This document shows positions 15,547 through 23,516 of a stretch of 64,000 bases of DNA, in pieces. The notes under the pieces were generated by a model. It made no database searches. It saw only the letters and a list, made by a program, of their open reading frames with translations, and was not told the DNA's origin. The DNA lies in the NCBI RefSeq assembly GCF_050176255.1, contig NZ_JBFXIE010000003.1; one strand, written 5' to 3'. The first letter of the stretch is position 1; each line of letters opens with the position of its first letter. A program made the translations under genes and the position numbers. This stretch comes from JBFXIE01 sp050176255 (GTDB taxonomy: Bacteria > Pseudomonadota > Gammaproteobacteria > Burkholderiales > Burkholderiaceae_C).

Positions 15547-16715
15547 TGCTGGCGCAATGGCTGCAGGGCCTGTCTCCCGAATTCAGTTTTCTGCGCGTGT
15601 TTCAATACCTCACTTTCCGCGCGGTAATGGCAGCGTTGACGGCGCTGCTCATCGGCCTGATTGCGGGCCCCAGGGTCATTCGCATGCTCACGGCGCTGAA
15701 GATCGGCCAGCCCATCCGCAGCTACGCCATGCAAAGCCACCTGTCCAAGAGCGGCACGCCCACCATGGGCGGGGTGCTGATCCTGGGCGCCATCGTCATT
15801 TCCACGTTGCTGTGGTTTGACCTGTCCAACCGTTTCGTATGGATCGTATTGGCCGTCACGCTGGGCTTTGGCGCCATCGGCTGGGTGGACGACTGGCGCA
15901 AGGTGGTCAATAAAGACCCCGAGGGCATGCGCTCGCGCGAGAAGTATTTCTGGCAGTCGGTGATTGGCCTGGTTGCGGCGCTGTACCTGGTGTTCAGCAT
16001 TTCCGAGAACTCCAACGCGCGCGTGTTCGAGCTGTTCGTCACCTGGGTGAAGTCGGGCTTCCTGCTCGACCTGCCCCCACAGGCCGGCCTGCTGGTGCCC
16101 TTCTTCAAGGAAGTCAGCTACCCGCTGGGCGTGCTGGGCTTCGTCATCCTGACCTACCTGGTGATCGTGGGCGCGAGCAACGCGGTCAACCTGACCGACG
16201 GGCTGGACGGCCTGGCCATCATGCCGGTGATCATGGTGGGCTCGTCCCTGGGCGTGTTTGCCTACGTGACGGGCAATGCGGGCTTTGCCAGATACCTGCT
16301 GTTTCCATACATCGCCGGCTCGGGCGAGCTGCTGATTTTTTGCGCCGCCATGACCGGCGCGGGCCTGGCATTTCTGTGGTTCAACGCGCATCCGGCGCAG
16401 GTGTTCATGGGCGACGTGGGCGCGCTGGCGCTGGGCGCGGCGCTGGGCACCATTGCCGTCATCGTGCGCCAGGAGATCGTGCTGGCCATCATGGGCGGCA
16501 TCTTCGTGGTCGAAGCCCTGTCGGTGATGCTGCAGGTGACCTGGTTCAAATACACCAAGCGCAAGTACGGCGAGGGCCGGCGCCTGCTGAAGATGGCGCC
16601 GCTGCACCACCATTTTGAAAAAAGCGGCTGGAAGGAAACGCAGGTCGTCGTGCGCTTCTGGATCATCACCATGCTGCTGTGCCTCGTGGGTCTGACCACG
16701 CTGAAACTGCGATGA
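15537..16715 (+). CDS. mraY: Phospho-MurNAc-pentapeptide transferase MraY
   Basis: Integral membrane enzyme that transfers phospho-MurNAc-pentapeptide to undecaprenyl phosphate, making lipid I. The protein has 392 residues with about ten transmembrane helices. Family motifs are KSGTPTMGG (about 76-84), NLTDGLDGLA (about 220-229) with the catalytic aspartates, FMGDVGALALG (about 302-312) and APLHHHFEKSGWKE (about 358-371), the HHH motif. The start MLVMLAQWLQ at 15537 matches the family; a second ATG at 15546 is possible. Confidence 0.96.
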   Translation: MLVMLAQWLQGLSPEFSFLRVFQYLTFRAVMAALTALLIGLIAGPRVIRMLTALKIGQPIRSYAMQSHLSKSGTPTMGGVLILGAIVISTLLWFDLSNRFVWIVLAVTLGFGAIGWVDDWRKVVNKDPEGMRSREKYFWQSVIGLVAALYLVFSISENSNARVFELFVTWVKSGFLLDLPPQAGLLVPFFKEVSYPLGVLGFVILTYLVIVGASNAVNLTDGLDGLAIMPVIMVGSSLGVFAYVTGNAGFARYLLFPYIAGSGELLIFCAAMTGAGLAFLWFNAHPAQVFMGDVGALALGAALGTIAVIVRQEIVLAIMGGIFVVEALSVMLQVTWFKYTKRKYGEGRRLLKMAPLHHHFEKSGWKETQVVVRFWIITMLLCLVGLTTLKLR

Positions 16716-18664
16716 ACACCGCGCACCTCGACCCCCTGCAGCCCGACGCGACCAGCGCCGCCGCGCCAATGCCTGCGCCGCTGGCCGGTGCCGCCGCTGC
16801 GCCCGAACTCGCGCAGGATGGCCTGGCGCAGCCGCAGCCCGCCGAAAAAGCCGCCAATGACGCCGCCGATGACGCTGCCGACAACGTTGTCGGCAGCGCC
16901 TCTGCCGCTTACGACTACACCGCCCCCGCAGTGTCTGCTGCAGCGGCCGCGGCCGAATTTGTGGCCCGCATCTTTGCCGACGTGGGCGCGCCTGATGCCG
17001 CCACCCAGGCAAGCGCCGATGCCCCTTCCGCCGCCGACCACGCATCGACGGGCGACAGCCCTGGCACCGTGGGCGATGCGCCTGCCGCCATCACCGCCGC
17101 GGACGATCCGGCCCCGCAGGCCGCGCCCGCGCTTGAGGGCAAGCAGGTGCTGGTGCTGGGGCTGGGCGCATCCGGCCTGGCCATGGCGCGCTGGTGCGTG
17201 CGCTGCGGCGCCCAGGTCACCGTGGCCGACACGCGCGCCAACCCGCCGCAGCTGGCCCAACTGCGCACCGAACTGCCGCAGGTGGAATTTGTTGCTGGCG
17301 CCTTTGATGCCGCGCTGGTGCAGACGCGCGCGCTGCATGCGGTGTACCGCTCGCCAGGGCTCAGTCCTGCCGAGATTGCTCCTGTTGTTGTAGCTGCTGG
17401 CGCTCTCCAGATAAGCGTTGAGAGTGAATTAGGCTTGTATTCACTGGCGCTGCGCGAACTGCGGGCCGCGCAGGGCTACGCGCCCGCCGTGCTGGCCATC
17501 ACCGGAACCAATGGCAAGACCACGGTGACTTCGCTCACCGCTTTGCTGGCGCAATGCGCCGGCAAGAGCGTGGCCATCGCGGGCAACATCGGCCCCACGC
17601 TGCTGGACACACTGGCGCAGCACATCGACGCGGGCACCCTGCCCGAGGTCTGGGTGCTGGAGCTGTCGAGCTTCCAGCTGGACGGCGTGACCATCGGCGC
17701 CAGCGGCTTCGAGCCCACGGCGGCCGTCGTGCTCAACATCACCCAGGATCACCTGGACTGGCACGGCAGCATGGCCGCCTACGCCCAGGCCAAGGCGCGC
17801 ATCTTCGGCGAGCAGGCCCTGATGGTGCTCAACCGCGAGGACCCCGAAGTCATGGCGCTGCTGCCGCCGCCAGTGCGCGTGCGGCTGCAAAAGCCCCAGC
17901 AGCGCGCCCATGTCACCTTCGGCGGCGACATGCCGCAGCGCCCCGGCGACTTCGGCATCGAGGTGGTCAGCGGCATGGCCTGGCTGGTGCGCGCGCACGA
18001 GGCCGACGAGACTGTCCGGGGCGCCAAGGGTGCCCGGGCGCAACAGGCCGACCTGCACATCCAGCGCCTGATGCCCGAGGGCGCCCTGCGCATCCGCGGC
18101 CGGCACAACGCCATCAACGCCCTGGCCGCGCTGGCGCTGGCCCAGGCCGCAGGCTGCCCGCTGGGGCCCATGCTGTACGGCCTGCGCGAATACCGCGGCG
18201 AGCCGCACCGCGTGGAGCCCGTGGGCATCGTGCGCGAGGTGGAATATTTCGACGACAGCAAGGGCACTAACGTGGGCGCCACCGTGGCCGCGCTGACCGG
18301 CCTGGGCGCCGACCGGCGCCTGGTGGTGATTTTGGGCGGCGACGGCAAGGGACAGGATTTTTCGCCCCTGGCCGCGCCGGTGGCGCGCTACGCCCGCGCC
18401 GTGGTGCTGATCGGCCGCGACGCGCCGCAGATCAGCGCTGCGCTGCAAGGCTGCGGCGTGCCGCTGCTGGACGCTGCCACGCTGCCCGGCGCCGTGCAGC
18501 TGGCCGCGCAGCGCGCCCACGCGGGCGACGCCGTGCTGCTGTCGCCGGCCTGCGCCAGCCTGGACATGTTTGACAACTACGCGCACCGCGCCCAGGTGTT
18601 TTGTGATGCGGTGCAGGCCCTGGCCGAAGAGGCCGGCCAGCCGCTGCAAGGGGGCCACGCATGA
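16712..18664 (+). CDS. murD: UDP-MurNAc-L-Ala:D-Glu ligase MurD with long N-terminal extension
   Basis: Adds D-glutamate to UDP-MurNAc-L-Ala. The protein has 650 residues, about 140 longer than usual. The MurD fold starts at Gly143 (GKQVLVLGLGASG), followed by the ATP loop GTNGKTT at 265-271, the ELSSFQLDG motif, NITQDHLDWH and a C-terminal FDDSKGTN segment. Residues 1-140 are an Ala/Asp/Pro-rich low-complexity extension with no homology I recognise. A dispersed repeat (17381-17436) codes for part of the N-terminal domain (VVVAAGALQISVESELG) in AT-richer DNA. The ATG overlaps the mraY stop; a later internal start would also be possible if the extension is not made. Confidence 0.93.
   Translation: MNTAHLDPLQPDATSAAAPMPAPLAGAAAAPELAQDGLAQPQPAEKAANDAADDAADNVVGSASAAYDYTAPAVSAAAAAAEFVARIFADVGAPDAATQASADAPSAADHASTGDSPGTVGDAPAAITAADDPAPQAAPALEGKQVLVLGLGASGLAMARWCVRCGAQVTVADTRANPPQLAQLRTELPQVEFVAGAFDAALVQTRALHAVYRSPGLSPAEIAPVVVAAGALQISVESELGLYSLALRELRAAQGYAPAVLAITGTNGKTTVTSLTALLAQCAGKSVAIAGNIGPTLLDTLAQHIDAGTLPEVWVLELSSFQLDGVTIGASGFEPTAAVVLNITQDHLDWHGSMAAYAQAKARIFGEQALMVLNREDPEVMALLPPPVRVRLQKPQQRAHVTFGGDMPQRPGDFGIEVVSGMAWLVRAHEADETVRGAKGARAQQADLHIQRLMPEGALRIRGRHNAINALAALALAQAAGCPLGPMLYGLREYRGEPHRVEPVGIVREVEYFDDSKGTNVGATVAALTGLGADRRLVVILGGDGKGQDFSPLAAPVARYARAVVLIGRDAPQISAALQGCGVPLLDAATLPGAVQLAAQRAHAGDAVLLSPACASLDMFDNYAHRAQVFCDAVQALAEEAGQPLQGGHA
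17381..17436 (+). repeat. Dispersed palindromic element, copy 4 (inside murD)
   Basis: CCTGTTGTTGTAGCTGCTGG then CGCTCTCCAGATAAGCGTTG: same organisation as TAGCTGCTAGCGCTTGATTTATAAGCGCTT in copy 2. The reading frame stays open, and the third codon positions here are unusually A/T-rich for this genome. Confidence 0.55.
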
Positions 18665-19941
18665 CCGGCGCGACAAGCAAGCTGCGCCCCAGCCTGTGGC
18701 GGCGCCTGCTGGCCTGGGTGGGTGCGGCACCGGCGCGCGATGCCGACGTGCTGCCCGTGCGCGTGGGCGGCACCGAGTACCGCCGCACCGCCGCCACGCC
18801 CGCGCATGTGCTGGGCTTTGACCAGGCGCTGCTGTGGGCGGTGGTGCTGCTGCTGGCCTTCAGTGTGGTGATGGTGTATTCGGCCTCGATTGCCATGCCC
18901 GACAACCCGCGCTTTGGCAACATCGCGCCCACGCATTTCGTGGTGCGGCACGCGCTGGCCATCGGTGTGGGCTTTGTGGGGGCGCTGTTCGCCTTCCAGG
19001 TTTCCATGCAAACCTGGGAGCGCATGGCGCCGGCGCTGTTTCTGGTCTCCATTGCGCTGCTGATTGCGGTGCTGATCCCGCATGTGGGCACCATGGTCAA
19101 CGGCGCGCGGCGCTGGCTCAGCCTGGGGGTGATGAACTTCCAGCCGTCCGAGCTGGCCAAGTTTGCGGTGCTGATCTACGCGGCCGACTACATGGTGCGC
19201 AAGATGGATGTGAAAGAGCGCTTCTTTCGCGCCGTGGTGCCCATGGCCACGGCCGTGGCCGTCGTCGGCGTGCTGCTGCTGGCCGAGCCGGACATGGGCG
19301 CCTTCCTGGTGGTGGCGGTGATTGCCATGGGCATCCTGTTTCTGGGCGGGGTGAATGCCCGCATGTTCTTTCTGATCAGCGGCATTCTGGTGGCGGCCTT
19401 CGGGCTGATGATTGCCAGCTCGCCCTGGCGGCGCGAGCGGGTGTTTGCCTACCTCGACCCGTTCAGCCAGGAGCACGCGCTGGGCAAGGGCTACCAGCTG
19501 TCGCACTCGCTGATTGCCTTTGGTCGCGGCGAAATCTTTGGCGTGGGCCTGGGCGCCAGCGTGGAAAAACTGCACTGGCTGCCCGAGGCGCACACCGACT
19601 TCCTGCTGGCCGTGATCGGCGAAGAGTTCGGACTGGTCGGAGTGCTGGTGCTGATCGTGCTGTTTCTGTGGCTGACGCGCCGCATCATGCACATCGGCCG
19701 CCAGGCGATTGCACTGGACCGCGTGTTCTCCGGCCTGGTGGCGCAGGGCGTGGCCATCTGGGTGGGTTTTCAGGCCTTCATCAACATGGGCGTGAACCTG
19801 GGCGCGCTGCCCACCAAGGGCCTCACCCTGCCGTTCATGAGCTATGGCGGCTCGGCCATCCTGATGAATCTGGTGGCCATTGCGGTGGTGCTGCGGGTGG
19901 ATTACGAAAACAAACTGCTCATGCGTGGAGGCCGCGCATGA
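18661..19941 (+). CDS. ftsW: Septal peptidoglycan glycosyltransferase FtsW
   Basis: SEDS-family polytopic membrane protein that polymerises glycan strands at the septum with FtsI. The protein has 426 residues: a cytoplasmic N-terminus of about 55 residues and about ten transmembrane helices. SEDS signatures are visible: GARRWLSLG followed by FQPSELAKFA (about 143-167), the catalytic-Asp region near AEPDMGAFLVV, GRGEIFGVGLG then EAHTDFLLAVIGEEFG, and the final GLTLPFMSYGGSAI. The ATG overlaps murD, and its stop overlaps murG. Confidence 0.96.
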   Translation: MTGATSKLRPSLWRRLLAWVGAAPARDADVLPVRVGGTEYRRTAATPAHVLGFDQALLWAVVLLLAFSVVMVYSASIAMPDNPRFGNIAPTHFVVRHALAIGVGFVGALFAFQVSMQTWERMAPALFLVSIALLIAVLIPHVGTMVNGARRWLSLGVMNFQPSELAKFAVLIYAADYMVRKMDVKERFFRAVVPMATAVAVVGVLLLAEPDMGAFLVVAVIAMGILFLGGVNARMFFLISGILVAAFGLMIASSPWRRERVFAYLDPFSQEHALGKGYQLSHSLIAFGRGEIFGVGLGASVEKLHWLPEAHTDFLLAVIGEEFGLVGVLVLIVLFLWLTRRIMHIGRQAIALDRVFSGLVAQGVAIWVGFQAFINMGVNLGALPTKGLTLPFMSYGGSAILMNLVAIAVVLRVDYENKLLMRGGRA

Positions 19942-21011
19942 CGGGCCAGCGCGACAAGGTCGCACTCATCATGGCCGGCGGCACGGGCGGCCACATCTTC
20001 CCCGGCCTGGCCGTGGCCGAGGAGCTGCGCGCGCGCGGCTGGCAGGTGCACTGGCTGGGCACGCCCGGCAGCATGGAGTCGCGCATCGTGCCGCAGCATG
20101 GTTTTGCGCTGCAGACCATCGATTTTTCGGGCGTGCGCGGCAAGGGCCTGGCCACGCTGGCGCTGCTGCCCCTCAAGCTGCTGCGCGCCTTCTGGCAGGC
20201 GCTGGCCGTGGTGCGGCGCGTGCGCCCCGACGTGGTGGTGGGCATGGGCGGCTACGTCACCTTCCCCGGCGGCATGATGGCCGTGCTGGCCGGCAAGCCG
20301 CTGGTGCTGCATGAGCAGAACTCGGTGGCCGGCATGGCCAACAAGGTGCTGGCTGGCGTGGCCGACCGCATCTTCACCGCCTTCCCCGGCGTGCTGAAAA
20401 AGGGCCAGTGGGTGGGCAACCCGCTGCGCGCCGCGTTCACGCGGCAACCCGCCCCGGCCGAGCGCTTTGCCGGGCGCACCGGCCCGCTGAAGCTGCTGGT
20501 GGTGGGCGGCAGCCTGGGTGCGCGCGCGCTCAACGAGATCGTGCCGCAGGCGCTGGCGCTCATCCCGGCAGACCAGCGCCCCCAGGTCACGCACCAAAGC
20601 GGCGCCACGCAGATCGAGCAACTGCGCGCCAACTACGAGGCGGCGGGCGTGCAGGCCCAGCTGACACCTTTCATCGACGACACGGCCGCGGCCTATGCCG
20701 AGGCCGACGTGATCGTCTGCCGCGCGGGCGCCAGCACCGTCACCGAGATCGCCGCCGTGGGCGCGGCCGCGGTGTTTGTGCCGTTTCCGCATGCGGTGGA
20801 CGACCACCAGACCACCAACGCGCGCTTTCTTGTCGATGCGGGCGGCGGCTGGCTGGTGCAACAGCCCGACCTGACGCCGCGCTGGTTGGCTGAAATGCTA
20901 TTGAATACAGAGCGCCCCGCGCTGATGGAGCGGGCGCTAAAGGCTAAAACGATGCAGAAAACACAAGCCACCCGCGAGGTGGTCTCCGCGTGCGAGGAGC
21001 TGGCCGCATGA
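19938..21011 (+). CDS. murG: UDP-GlcNAc:lipid I GlcNAc transferase MurG
   Basis: Peripheral membrane GT28 glycosyltransferase that converts lipid I to lipid II. The protein has 357 residues. The N-terminal G loop is GGTGGHIFPG (15-24); further motifs are VVGMGGYVTFPGG, HEQNSVAGMANK, VVGGSLGARALNE and the UDP-GlcNAc site CRAGASTVTEIAAVG. Near the C-terminus residues about 320-342 (MLLNTERPALMER and on) are encoded by a dispersed repeat in the same frame as the aroE copy. The stop TGA overlaps the ATG of a 27-codon ORF rather than murC itself. Confidence 0.95.
   Translation: MTGQRDKVALIMAGGTGGHIFPGLAVAEELRARGWQVHWLGTPGSMESRIVPQHGFALQTIDFSGVRGKGLATLALLPLKLLRAFWQALAVVRRVRPDVVVGMGGYVTFPGGMMAVLAGKPLVLHEQNSVAGMANKVLAGVADRIFTAFPGVLKKGQWVGNPLRAAFTRQPAPAERFAGRTGPLKLLVVGGSLGARALNEIVPQALALIPADQRPQVTHQSGATQIEQLRANYEAAGVQAQLTPFIDDTAAAYAEADVIVCRAGASTVTEIAAVGAAAVFVPFPHAVDDHQTTNARFLVDAGGGWLVQQPDLTPRWLAEMLLNTERPALMERALKAKTMQKTQATREVVSACEELAA
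20893..20953 (+). repeat. Dispersed palindromic element, copy 5 (inside murG)
   Basis: AAATGCTATTGAATACAGAG then CGCCCCGCGCTGATGGAGCG then GGCGCTAAAGGCTAAAAC. The central palindrome has drifted to AGCGC/GCGCT arms, but the flanks GCTAT and GGCTAAAA match the family. It lies in the last part of MurG, outside the catalytic core, in frame. Confidence 0.6.
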
Positions 21012-21091
21012 AGCAAGCCATTCGCCATATCCACTTCGTCGTGAACCTGCAGCACGCCGACGAGTTGTGCTGCGCCGGGGGCACGCCATGA
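21008..21091 (+). CDS. 27-codon ORF from a duplicated murC start
   Basis: The ATG at 21008 overlaps the murG stop, and the TGA at 21089-21091 overlaps the murC ATG. The ORF therefore fills the exact place where murG and murC would normally touch. It begins MKQAIRHIHFV, identical to the first 11 residues of MurC, with the DNA differing only at synonymous positions, and then continues VNLQHADELCCAGGTP. It is too short for any MurC function. It probably preserves translational coupling between murG and murC after a partial duplication of 80 bp. Whether the peptide has a role is unknown. Confidence 0.6.
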   Translation: MKQAIRHIHFVVNLQHADELCCAGGTP

Positions 21092-22521
21092 AGCAGGCCA
21101 TTCGCCACATCCATTTCGTCGGCGTGGGCGGCTCGGGCATGTGCGGCATTGCCGAGGTGCTGCACAACCTGGGCTACGGCGTGTCGGGCTCGGACCTGTC
21201 CGACAGCCCTACGCTGCGCCGCCTGCAGTCACTGGGCGTGGCCACCCACGTGGGCCATGCCGCGGCGCATATCGCGGGCGCGGACGCGGTGGTCACTTCC
21301 ACGGCTGTGCAGGCCGACAACCCCGAGGTGCTGGCCGCGCGCGAGCGCAAGATTCCCGTGGTGCCGCGCGCGCTGATGCTGGCCGAGCTGATGCGCCTGC
21401 GCAAGGGCATCGCCATTGCCGGCGCGCACGGCAAGACCACCACCACCAGCCTGGTGGCCAGCGTGCTGGCCGAGGCGGGGCTGGACCCCACCTTCGTGAT
21501 CGGCGGGCGCCTGAACAGCGCGGGCACCAACGCCAAGCTGGGCCAGGGCGAGTACATCGTGGTCGAGGCCGACGAGTCCGACGCGTCGTTCCTGAACCTG
21601 CTGCCCGTGATGGCCGTGGTCACCAACATTGACGCCGACCACATGGAAACCTATGGCCACGACTTTGGCCGGCTCAAGCAGGCCTTCGTGGACTTTCTGC
21701 ACCGCATGCCGTTTTACGGCACGGCCATTTTGTGCATCGACAACCCGGCGATCCGCGACATCCTGCCGCTGGTGACCTGCCCGGTGACCAGCTACGGCCT
21801 GAGCGAAGGGGCCGAGGTGCGCGCCGTTCAAGTCCGCGCCGTGGGCACGCAGATGCACTTCACGGTGCAGCGGCGCAACGGCGTCACGCTGCCCGATCTG
21901 GATGTGGTGCTCAACCTGGCGGGCGAGCACAACGTGCTCAACGCCCTGGCGGCCATTGCCGTGGCCGTGGAGCTGAACGTGCCCGACGCAGCCGTGCTGC
22001 GCGCGCTGGCCGGCTTTACCGGCGTGGGACGGCGCTTCCAGCGCCACGGCGACCTGCCCGCGCAGGACGGCGGGCAGTTCACCCTCATCGAGGACTACGG
22101 CCACCACCCCGTCGAGATGGCCGCCACCCTGGCCGCAGCGCGCGGCGCCTACCCGGGCCGGCGCCTGGTGCTGGCCTTCCAGCCGCACCGCTACAGCCGC
22201 ACGCGCGACTGTTTCGAAGATTTTGTGAAAGTGCTCGGCACGGCCGATGCCGTACTGCTGACCGAGGTCTATGCCGCTGGCGAGGCGCCCATCGTCGCCG
22301 CCGATGGCCGGTCGCTGGCGCGCGCGCTGCGCGTGGCGGGGCTGGTCGAGCCGGTGTTCATCGACAACGTGGCCGACATGCCCCAGCGCATCGCCACCGG
22401 CGCGCGGGGCGGCGACGTGGTGCTGTGCATGGGCGCGGGCTCCATCGGCGGCGTGCCCGCCAAGGTGGTTGAATTGCTGCAAAAAAGTGAGCTGCTAGCG
22501 CAGGAAGGACGGGCGCTATGA
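21088..22521 (+). CDS. murC: UDP-MurNAc:L-alanine ligase MurC
   Basis: First committed amino-acid ligase of the UDP-MurNAc-peptide pathway. The protein has 477 residues. It has an N-terminal Rossmann GVGGSGMCGIAE (about 12-23), the ATP loop GAHGKTT (112-118), the FVIGG and EADESDASF segments, and C-terminal EDYGHHPVEM and FQPHRYSRT. The start at 21088 is chosen over the identical-looking MKQAIRHIHFV at 21008 because the latter runs into a stop. The last residues (LLQKSELLAQEGRAL) are encoded by a dispersed repeat that also carries the ddl start. Confidence 0.95.
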   Translation: MKQAIRHIHFVGVGGSGMCGIAEVLHNLGYGVSGSDLSDSPTLRRLQSLGVATHVGHAAAHIAGADAVVTSTAVQADNPEVLAARERKIPVVPRALMLAELMRLRKGIAIAGAHGKTTTTSLVASVLAEAGLDPTFVIGGRLNSAGTNAKLGQGEYIVVEADESDASFLNLLPVMAVVTNIDADHMETYGHDFGRLKQAFVDFLHRMPFYGTAILCIDNPAIRDILPLVTCPVTSYGLSEGAEVRAVQVRAVGTQMHFTVQRRNGVTLPDLDVVLNLAGEHNVLNALAAIAVAVELNVPDAAVLRALAGFTGVGRRFQRHGDLPAQDGGQFTLIEDYGHHPVEMAATLAAARGAYPGRRLVLAFQPHRYSRTRDCFEDFVKVLGTADAVLLTEVYAAGEAPIVAADGRSLARALRVAGLVEPVFIDNVADMPQRIATGARGGDVVLCMGAGSIGGVPAKVVELLQKSELLAQEGRAL

Positions 22522-22531
22522 TCCAAAATGA
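22474..22531 (+). repeat. Dispersed palindromic element, copy 6 (murC end / ddl start)
   Basis: TTGCTGCAAAAAAGTGAGCT then GCTAGCGCAGGAAGGACGGG then CGCTATGATCCAAAATGA. It spans the overlapping murC stop and ddl start (ATGA at 22518-22521), so both the C-terminus of MurC and the N-terminus of Ddl are element-derived. Confidence 0.65.
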
Positions 22532-23516
22532 CCAAAACATTGATGTGAAGGCGCTGGGCAAGGTGGCTGTGCTGATGGGCGGCACCTCGGCCGAGCGCGA
22601 GGTGTCGCTGATGTCCGGCGGCGGCGTGCTGCAGGCGCTGCGCTCGCGCGGGGTGGATGCCCATGCGTTCGATCCGGCGCACAGTGACCTGTCCGAGCTG
22701 AAAACCCACGGCTACACCCGCTGCTTCATCGCGCTGCACGGCCGCCACGGCGAAGACGGCACGGTGCAGGGCGCGCTGGAACTGCTGGGCATTCCCTACA
22801 CCGGCTCCGGCGTGATGGCCTCCAGCATCGCCATGGACAAGATCATGACCAAGCGCATCTGGCGCTTCGAGGGCCTGCCCACGCCCGACTGGCGCCTGGT
22901 GGCCAGCAGTGCCGAGACGGCGCAGGCCTTCCGCGAGCTGGGCACGCCGATGATCGTCAAGCCCTCGCGCGAGGGCTCCACCATCGGCCTGACCAAGGTG
23001 ACCTCGCTGGGCCAGTGCGAGCAGGCGTACCTGCTGGCCGCGCAGCACGACCCCGAGGTGCTGTGCGAGCAGTTCATCGACGGTGACGAGACCACCTGCC
23101 CGGTGCTGGGTCAGGGCGGCGAGGCGCGCGCGCTGCCGGTGATCCGCATCGTGGCGCCCGAGGGCAACTACGACTACCAGAACAAATACTTTGCCGACGC
23201 CACCCAGTACCACTGCCCCAGCGGACTGAGCGAGGCCGAGGAGCGCGAGATCCAGCGCATCGTCGTGCACGCCTACCGCACGCTGGGCTGCCGCGGCTGG
23301 GCGCGTGCGGACATCATGATCCGCAAGAGCGACCGCCAGCCCTTTTTGCTGGAAATCAACACCTCGCCCGGCATGACCGGGCATTCGCTGGTGCCCATGT
23401 CGGCCCAGGCCAGCGGCATCAGCTACCCCGACCTGTGCCTGCGCATCCTGGCCAGCGCCTCGCTGGACGCGCTGCAGGGCCGCGCCGGCGCGGCAGGAGG
23501 GCAGGAGCAGCCATGA
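22518..23516 (+). CDS. ddl: D-alanine--D-alanine ligase
   Basis: ATP-grasp enzyme that makes the D-Ala-D-Ala dipeptide used by MurF. The protein has 332 residues. VAVLMGGTSAEREVSLMSG lies at about 17-35, HGRHGEDGTVQGALELLGIPYTGSG at about 74-98 (broken by no gaps), KPSREGSTIGLTKV near 152-165 and the metal/ATP motif LEINTSPGMTGHSLVP near 278-293. The first ~10 residues (MIQNDQNIDV) come from the dispersed repeat and are not conserved. The start overlaps the murC stop. Confidence 0.95.
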   Translation: MIQNDQNIDVKALGKVAVLMGGTSAEREVSLMSGGGVLQALRSRGVDAHAFDPAHSDLSELKTHGYTRCFIALHGRHGEDGTVQGALELLGIPYTGSGVMASSIAMDKIMTKRIWRFEGLPTPDWRLVASSAETAQAFRELGTPMIVKPSREGSTIGLTKVTSLGQCEQAYLLAAQHDPEVLCEQFIDGDETTCPVLGQGGEARALPVIRIVAPEGNYDYQNKYFADATQYHCPSGLSEAEEREIQRIVVHAYRTLGCRGWARADIMIRKSDRQPFLLEINTSPGMTGHSLVPMSAQASGISYPDLCLRILASASLDALQGRAGAAGGQEQP

